Below, piece by piece: positions 59,670 to 64,000 of a DNA stretch of 64,000 nucleotides (its first letter is position 1; each line of letters begins with the position of its first letter). A model generated the notes under the pieces. The model saw nothing but the letters and a program-made list of their open reading frames with translations. It had not been told where the DNA came from and made no database searches. The stretch is taken from contig CAZFPL010000008.1 in NCBI GenBank assembly GCA_964521085.1, forward strand, positions 1-64,000. Direction: 5' to 3'. This stretch comes from JAFGKK01 sp964521085. GTDB lineage: Bacteria; Chloroflexota; Anaerolineae; Anaerolineales; RBG-16-64-43. The position numbers and the translations under genes were made by a program.

Positions 59670-60443
59670 TTATCCGAACCGGCCGGTGACGTAATCCTCG
59701 GTTCGCTTTACCTTCGGCGCGATAAACAAGTTTTTCCCTTCACCCCATTCGACCAACTCACCTTGATAAAAAAAGCCAGCCCAATCGGCCAGACGAGCCG
59801 CCTGCTGGACGCTATGCGGGACGATGATAATCGTATATTTTTTCTTGATCGATTGAAGCGAATCTTCCACCTTGGCCGTCGAAATCGGATCCAAGCCGGA
59901 TGTCGGTTCGTCCATCAGGATAACTTCCGGCTGCTGGGCGAGCACTCGGGCCAGGCACAACCGTTGCTGTTGGCCTCCCGAGATTGCATAAGCCGGTTCA
60001 TCCAGCCGGTCCTTCATCTCCTCCCACAACGCGGCCGCCTGCAAGCCCTCCTCGACCGCCCGGTCGAGGTTCCGGCGGCGCCGTTCACCCGCCAGTTCCA
60101 GCCCGTAGGTCATATTTTCACGGATGGTCATCGGCAGAGGCACCGGCTGCGCGAATACCATCCCTACGCGCCGGCGAAGCGCCACAAGATCCACAGTAGG
60201 AGAGAGGATATCTTCCCCTTCCAGGAGGACTTTTCCCGAATACCGAGTTCCTTCCACCAGATCGTTCAACCGGTTGAAGGTCCGCAGCAACGTACTCTTC
60301 CCGCCCCCGGCGGGTCCGAAAAGCACTGTGATGGCGTTGCGCGGGATTTGCAGGCAAATGTTGCGCAGGGATTCGGTCCCATCCGGATATTGCACCGATA
60401 ATTTTTCGACGAAGAACTTTGGATTCTGAACCGGGCTTACCAT
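59670..60443 (-). CDS. pstB: Phosphate ABC transporter ATP-binding protein (operon copy)
   Basis: 257 residues. Walker A reads GPAGGGKST (usual PstB has GPSGCGKST), the signature is SGGQQQR and Walker B 'VILMDEPTSGLDP'. PstB energises phosphate uptake through PstCA. The start overlaps the pstA stop by seven bases, so it is the last gene of the pstSCAB operon. The sequence differs markedly from the second PstB encoded at 63128. Confidence 0.92.
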   Translation of the reverse strand: MVSPVQNPKFFVEKLSVQYPDGTESLRNICLQIPRNAITVLFGPAGGGKSTLLRTFNRLNDLVEGTRYSGKVLLEGEDILSPTVDLVALRRRVGMVFAQPVPLPMTIRENMTYGLELAGERRRRNLDRAVEEGLQAAALWEEMKDRLDEPAYAISGGQQQRLCLARVLAQQPEVILMDEPTSGLDPISTAKVEDSLQSIKKKYTIIIVPHSVQQAARLADWAGFFYQGELVEWGEGKNLFIAPKVKRTEDYVTGRFG

Positions 60444-61288
60444 TGCCGCCTCCGCCGGAAGTAACTGCGGATGAGTGTGGCAACCAGGTTCATGGCCAGG
60501 ACGAAGATCAGCAGCACCAGCGCGGTGCCGTATTGAATCTGCACCGGCATCCCCGGCACCTGAGTCGAGATAACGAATAAATGATAGGGCAGGGCCATCG
60601 TCTCGTCGAAAATCGATTGCGGCAGATGCGGCAGGAAGAAGGAAGCACCGGTGAAAAGGATCGGCGCGGTCTCGCCCGCCGCGCGCTCCAGGCCGAGGAT
60701 GACCCCGGTCAGGATGCCCGGCAGGGCCTGCGGGAGGACGACCCGTTGGATGGTTTGCCAGCGCGTGCCGCCCATGCTGATGCTCACCACCCGAAACGAT
60801 TGCGGCACCGCCCGCAGTGCTTCCTCCGCGGTGGAAATGATCACCGGCACGGTCATGATCGCAAGCGTCAGGCAGGAGGCGAGGATTGAGGACCCGAGGC
60901 CCAGGAAAAGGACGAACAGCGCCAGGCCGAACAATCCGTAAACCACCGACGGGATCCCCGCCAGGTTGACGATCGCGATCCGGATGGTACGGGTGAAGGC
61001 TGAATCCGGCGCGTACTCCGAAAGGTAGATCGCCGCCAGCAAGCCGATCGGAACAGCAATCACGGCGGTGCCGAGGGTAAGGTACAGTGTCCCGACGATG
61101 GCGGGCCAGATGCCGCCTTCGCGCATCCCGCTACTGGGCATCGAGAATAAGAATTCCCAGGAGAGCGCGGGGAATCCGTTCCAGAAGATGTAGGCGATGA
61201 TCGCAAGAATCGCCAGGACCGTGACCGCCATAATAGCGGTTAAAAAGGCGAAAGCGATCCGCTGGGTGACGATCCGGGAGAGTCGCAT
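60437..61288 (-). CDS. pstA: Phosphate ABC transporter permease PstA
   Basis: 283 residues from the ATG at 61288 in a TGATG overlap with the pstC stop; a longer open frame inside pstC was rejected. Six transmembrane segments, 'GMREGGIWPAIVGTLYLTLG' and the permease loop 'EEALRAVPQSFRVVSISMGGT' are typical PstA features. Confidence 0.93.
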   Translation of the reverse strand: MRLSRIVTQRIAFAFLTAIMAVTVLAILAIIAYIFWNGFPALSWEFLFSMPSSGMREGGIWPAIVGTLYLTLGTAVIAVPIGLLAAIYLSEYAPDSAFTRTIRIAIVNLAGIPSVVYGLFGLALFVLFLGLGSSILASCLTLAIMTVPVIISTAEEALRAVPQSFRVVSISMGGTRWQTIQRVVLPQALPGILTGVILGLERAAGETAPILFTGASFFLPHLPQSIFDETMALPYHLFVISTQVPGMPVQIQYGTALVLLIFVLAMNLVATLIRSYFRRRRQW

Positions 61289-62178
61289 CAGGACAGCATC
61301 CGTTCGGCGCGCTTCTTTGCGCGGAAGAGCATGCTCGAGGCGATGACGTTCACCAGGAAGGAGATAAGGAACAGGATGATGGCGATCAGGAACAGAACCT
61401 GGTAATGGGTGCTGCCGCTGGCCACTTCTCCCATTTCCGCCGCGATGGTGGCGGTCATCGTGCGGACCGGGAAGAAGAGCCCGTCCAAGCGGATCTGGGG
61501 TGCGTTCCCGGTGACCATCATCACCGCCATGGTCTCCCCGATCGCCCGCCCGAGTCCGAGCATGACCGCGGTCAGCACGCCGGACCGTGCGGCGGGAAGC
61601 GTGACGCGCCAGACCGTCTGCCATTTGGTCGCGCCGAGGGCGAGAGCTCCGTCGCGGTAGCTTTTCGGGACGCAGTCGAACGCATCTTCCGCGACCGAGA
61701 CGATTGTCGGCAGCGCCATCGCCGCCAGCAGGATCGATCCGGTAAGTGCGGTTAATCCGGTAGGAAGGTTGAGTGTTGTGCGGATCAGCGGCGCCAGCAC
61801 CAGGAATCCGAGGAAACCCAGAACCACCGAGGGCAGGCCGGCGAGGATTTCCACGAACGGCTTGAGCAGTTCGCGCATCCAGCGGGGAGCCACCTCGGCG
61901 ATGAACACGGCAGTTGCGATTCCAAAGGGGATGGAGATGACCGCCGCACCGACGGTGACCATAAGCGATCCGAACAGCAGCGGCAGAAGGCTGTACATGC
62001 CCTCGATCGGGTACCAGCGCGGCCCGATCAGAGATGCCGGAGACGCGTTGAACAGCGCCGGCAGCCCCGCCTGAAGCAGGAATATGAAGATCGCGGCGAC
62101 GAACAACACGGCCGAATAGCCGCAAACCCGGATCAGGAATTGGATGACAGCTTCGAATGATCTTCGGTATTTCGCCAT
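61288..62178 (-). CDS. pstC: Phosphate ABC transporter permease PstC
   Basis: 296 residues with six membrane helices. 'YPIEGMYSLLPLLFGSLMVT' and the coupling loop 'DCVPKSYRDGALALGATKWQ' are conserved in PstC. It forms the phosphate channel with PstA. The gene begins 19 bases after the pstS stop and is part of the same operon. Confidence 0.93.
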   Translation of the reverse strand: MAKYRRSFEAVIQFLIRVCGYSAVLFVAAIFIFLLQAGLPALFNASPASLIGPRWYPIEGMYSLLPLLFGSLMVTVGAAVISIPFGIATAVFIAEVAPRWMRELLKPFVEILAGLPSVVLGFLGFLVLAPLIRTTLNLPTGLTALTGSILLAAMALPTIVSVAEDAFDCVPKSYRDGALALGATKWQTVWRVTLPAARSGVLTAVMLGLGRAIGETMAVMMVTGNAPQIRLDGLFFPVRTMTATIAAEMGEVASGSTHYQVLFLIAIILFLISFLVNVIASSMLFRAKKRAERMLS

Positions 62179-62197
62179 GGATTCCGCCGTTACAGGA

Positions 62198-63067
62198 TCA
62201 GGCTAACGGAACGAAGCCTAGGTCCGCTACAATTTTCTGCCCCTCTGCGCTCAGGATCCAATCTATATACTCCTTCACCCAGCCGGTTGGTTCTCCGTCG
62301 GTGTACATGTAGAGATCCCGCGAGATGGGATAGGTCCCGTCCAGGGCCGTTTCTTTGCTCGGTTCGACAAACGGGCCGGCGGGATCTTTCGCCAGCCGGA
62401 TCATCTTCACGGCTGATGTGATGTACCCGAGTCCGTCGTATCCGATGGCGTTGCGATTCTGACTCACCTCGGACGTGATTCCCTCCGAGGAAGGGAGCAG
62501 CAGCGTATCGGCGGCAAAGATGGTCTTATCCTTAGAATTTCCCAGCCGGATGACGGATTCGAGGAAAAAAACGTGGGTTCCGGAATTGACTTCGCGCGAG
62601 ACTCTAACGATCGGCCGGTCCTCCCCGCCCAGCTCCTTCCAATTGGTGATTTTCCCCGAGAAAATGTTGGAAACCTGCTGCAGGGTGAGGTGTTCGACGG
62701 GATTACCGGGATTCACGATGACGGCGATGGCATCCCGGGCGACGATAATTTCCTTCGGATGGACGCCGTTTTTATTTGCAGTTTCAATTTCCGCCGCCTT
62801 CATGGCGCGCGACGCATTGGCGATCTGGATCGTCTTATCGGTCAGGGCCGTGATCCCTACACCGCTGCCGCCGCCGGAGACGGAAATCGAGACCGATGGA
62901 TCCACATCGGCGTACGCTTCCGCCCAGGCCAAGGCCAAGTTGACCATGGTGTCGGATCCGCGGTTTACGATTACTTTGTTGGTAGAATTCCCGGAGGAGT
63001 TGGACGGAGAACAGGCGGAAATCGCAAGGCAGAGGATCACCGGAACCCACTTAACCACCCGTCGCAT
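62198..63067 (-). CDS. pstS: Phosphate-binding lipoprotein PstS
   Basis: 289 residues with a Cys in an LAISAC lipobox. 'VNRGSDTMVNLALAWAEAY', 'GGGSGVGITALTDKTIQIAN' (in part) and 'RVSREVNSGTHVFF' are the phosphate-binding loops of PstS. It captures phosphate for PstCAB. The ATG has no Shine-Dalgarno sequence; a -10-like TACAAT ends six bases upstream, indicating a leaderless mRNA. Confidence 0.93.
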   Translation of the reverse strand: MRRVVKWVPVILCLAISACSPSNSSGNSTNKVIVNRGSDTMVNLALAWAEAYADVDPSVSISVSGGGSGVGITALTDKTIQIANASRAMKAAEIETANKNGVHPKEIIVARDAIAVIVNPGNPVEHLTLQQVSNIFSGKITNWKELGGEDRPIVRVSREVNSGTHVFFLESVIRLGNSKDKTIFAADTLLLPSSEGITSEVSQNRNAIGYDGLGYITSAVKMIRLAKDPAGPFVEPSKETALDGTYPISRDLYMYTDGEPTGWVKEYIDWILSAEGQKIVADLGFVPLA

Positions 63068-63127
63068 ACCCCAATTGTAACAGAAGACACGGCCAGGAAC
63101 GACTGAAAACTAGGGTAGAATTGAGTT
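63068..63127. promoter_or_regulatory. Divergent leaderless promoters for pstS and the second pstB
   Basis: Minus strand: TACAAT (63079-63074) then six bases to the ATG of pstS at 63067. Plus strand: TAGAAT (63116-63121) then six bases to the ATG at 63128. In both cases the predicted transcription start is the A of the ATG. No -35 consensus is clear, so an activator may be needed. The whole spacer is 60 bases. Confidence 0.6.
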
Positions 63128-63892
63128 ATGCCTCAGGCTGATCTTAAATTCCGAATCGACGATTTGGATTTTTACTACGGTGCGTTTAGGGCTCTCGAAA
63201 ACATCTCGATGGAGATCGCCGAACGGGAAATCACCGCGCTCATCGGCCCCTCCGGTTGCGGGAAAAGCACCTTCCTGCGCTGCCTGAACCGCATGAACGA
63301 TACCATCCCGGAATCCAGGGTGGAAGGTAAAGTCCTCCTGGATGGCGAGGACATCTATTCTCCCGATCTGGATGTGGCGGTTTTGCGCCGCCGGGTGGGA
63401 ATGGTGTTCCAGAAACCCAATCCGTTCCCCCAATCGATCTTCGATAATGTGGCCTTCGGCCCCCGGGTGCTGGGGCTCGATCATTCCACCAACCTTTCCG
63501 AACGGGTGGAACAGTCGCTGCGGCGGGCGGCCTTGTGGGAGGATGTGAAGGACCAGCTGCGGGAATCCGCACTGGGCCTCTCGCTTGGCCAGCAGCAGCG
63601 GCTGTGCATCGCCCGGGTCCTGGCCGTGGAACCGGAAGTCATCCTGATGGACGAACCCTGTTCGGCGCTGGATCCGATCGCCACCATGCGGATCGAGGAA
63701 CTCATGCACGAATTGGCGTCCGATTTCACAATCGTGATCGTGACCCACAACATGCAGCAGGCAGCCAGGGTTTCAAATAAAACAGGCCTTTTTTGGCTGG
63801 GTAAGTTGGTCGAATTCGACGATACCAAGAAAATCTTCACCCGCCCCGAGAACAAGCAGACCGAGGATTACGTCACCGGGAGGCTGGGGTAG
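63128..63892 (+). CDS. pstB: Second phosphate ABC transporter ATP-binding protein, divergent from pstS
   Basis: 254 residues. Walker A is the standard GPSGCGKST. 'FLRCLNRMNDTIPESRVEGKVLLDGED' (in part), Walker B 'VILMDEPCSALDP' and the PstB ending 'TEDYVTGRLG' identify it. The ABC signature reads LSLGQQQR, with Leu where Gly is usual. It lacks permease partners on its own strand and probably works with PstCA as an alternative ATPase. A following gene starting at 63981 may belong to the same unit. Confidence 0.9.
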   Translation: MPQADLKFRIDDLDFYYGAFRALENISMEIAEREITALIGPSGCGKSTFLRCLNRMNDTIPESRVEGKVLLDGEDIYSPDLDVAVLRRRVGMVFQKPNPFPQSIFDNVAFGPRVLGLDHSTNLSERVEQSLRRAALWEDVKDQLRESALGLSLGQQQRLCIARVLAVEPEVILMDEPCSALDPIATMRIEELMHELASDFTIVIVTHNMQQAARVSNKTGLFWLGKLVEFDDTKKIFTRPENKQTEDYVTGRLG

Positions 63893-63897
63893 AAGCG

Positions 63898-63933
63898 TTC
63901 CCGCCGCAGCGGGAAAGAGGAACCCCCTTTTTT
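63898..63933 (+). terminator. Candidate terminator after the second pstB
   Basis: TTCCCGC (63898-63904) pairs with GCGGGAA (63909-63915); a run of six T residues follows 12 bases later. The gap to the T-run makes it doubtful. Confidence 0.4.
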
Positions 63934-63980
63934 ACGGTTTTTATATATACTATTTATACGATTCAAGTAAAGGTAAGCAT

Positions 63981-64000
63981 ATGGCAAACGCGCGGTTATC
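63981..64000 (+). CDS. Start of an unidentified gene cut by the right edge
   Basis: An ATG at 63981 with AAAGG seven bases upstream opens MANARL. Only six codons are in the window. A phosphate regulator such as phoU would be a reasonable guess from position, but the residues do not allow identification. Confidence 0.5.

Noticed and set aside
61289..62125. N-terminal extension of PstA
   Set aside because: It is an out-of-frame reading of pstC; the TGATG overlap at 61286-61290 gives the true start.

Overview
The window is high-GC bacterial DNA that most resembles a Chloroflexota genome of the Anaerolineae type. This is an inference from gene content: many lipobox lipoproteins, surface proteins ending in a bacterial SH3 domain, CSLREAI/beta-helix proteins, several extracytoplasmic sugar systems, no PTS genes, and dispersed palindromic repeats. 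No rRNA, tRNA, CRISPR array, transposase or phage gene was recognised.

Layout. (1) 1-10395, minus strand: five tandem secreted or lipoprotein genes with different extracellular bodies that all end in the same SH3b-plus-Cys-rich tail; the first runs off the left edge. (2) 10898-15402: an amino-sugar group (GH4 glycosidase, BadF/BadG-type kinase, SIS-domain protein, ChbG/YdjC deacetylase). (3) 15478-20185: anti-sigma/ECF sigma pair, an autoregulated PadR gene with a linked membrane protein, and deoC. (4) 20421-42999: the centrepiece, a pectin/rhamnogalacturonan and sugar-acid catabolic locus. It opens with a 1200-residue regulator that joins a LacI-like sugar sensor, histidine kinase, receiver and AraC DNA-binding domain in one chain. 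Next come an LplABC-like importer, an LplD-like GH4 enzyme, GH105, GH28, an esterase, KDG kinase, a FAH-family hydrolase, a KDPG aldolase fused to a VOC domain, a KduI/IolB isomerase, a KduD-like dehydrogenase, UxaE-like epimerase, a LarA-like Ni-pincer racemase homologue, gluconokinase and 6-phosphogluconate dehydrogenase. Oligogalacturonides appear to be imported intact, cut in the cytoplasm, and funnelled through KDG to KDPG, with a separate gluconate branch to the pentose phosphate pathway. (5) 43217-47491: three esterase-like lipoproteins, an aldo/keto reductase and a small gene broken by an in-frame stop. (6) 47722-50333: a three-gene ABC-2 exporter. (7) 50421-57206, minus strand: a YCF48-like lipoprotein, a PIG-V-like mannosyltransferase, two sugar ABC permeases without a binding protein, a GH27 alpha-galactosidase lipoprotein and a CGNR zinc-finger regulator. 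(8) 57358-64000: an MBL-fold lipoprotein, a radical SAM protein of the DNA modification/repair type, pstSCAB, a divergent second pstB, and the first codons of a further gene.

The items most worth follow-up are the LacI-kinase-receiver-AraC regulator, the tail-sharing surface protein array, the KDPG aldolase-VOC fusion, the LarA-GntK-Gnd module, the apparently leaderless promoters (notably the divergent pstS/pstB pair), and at least three families of intergenic palindromic repeats. Product assignments rest on motif and context recognition by eye; no similarity search was run.
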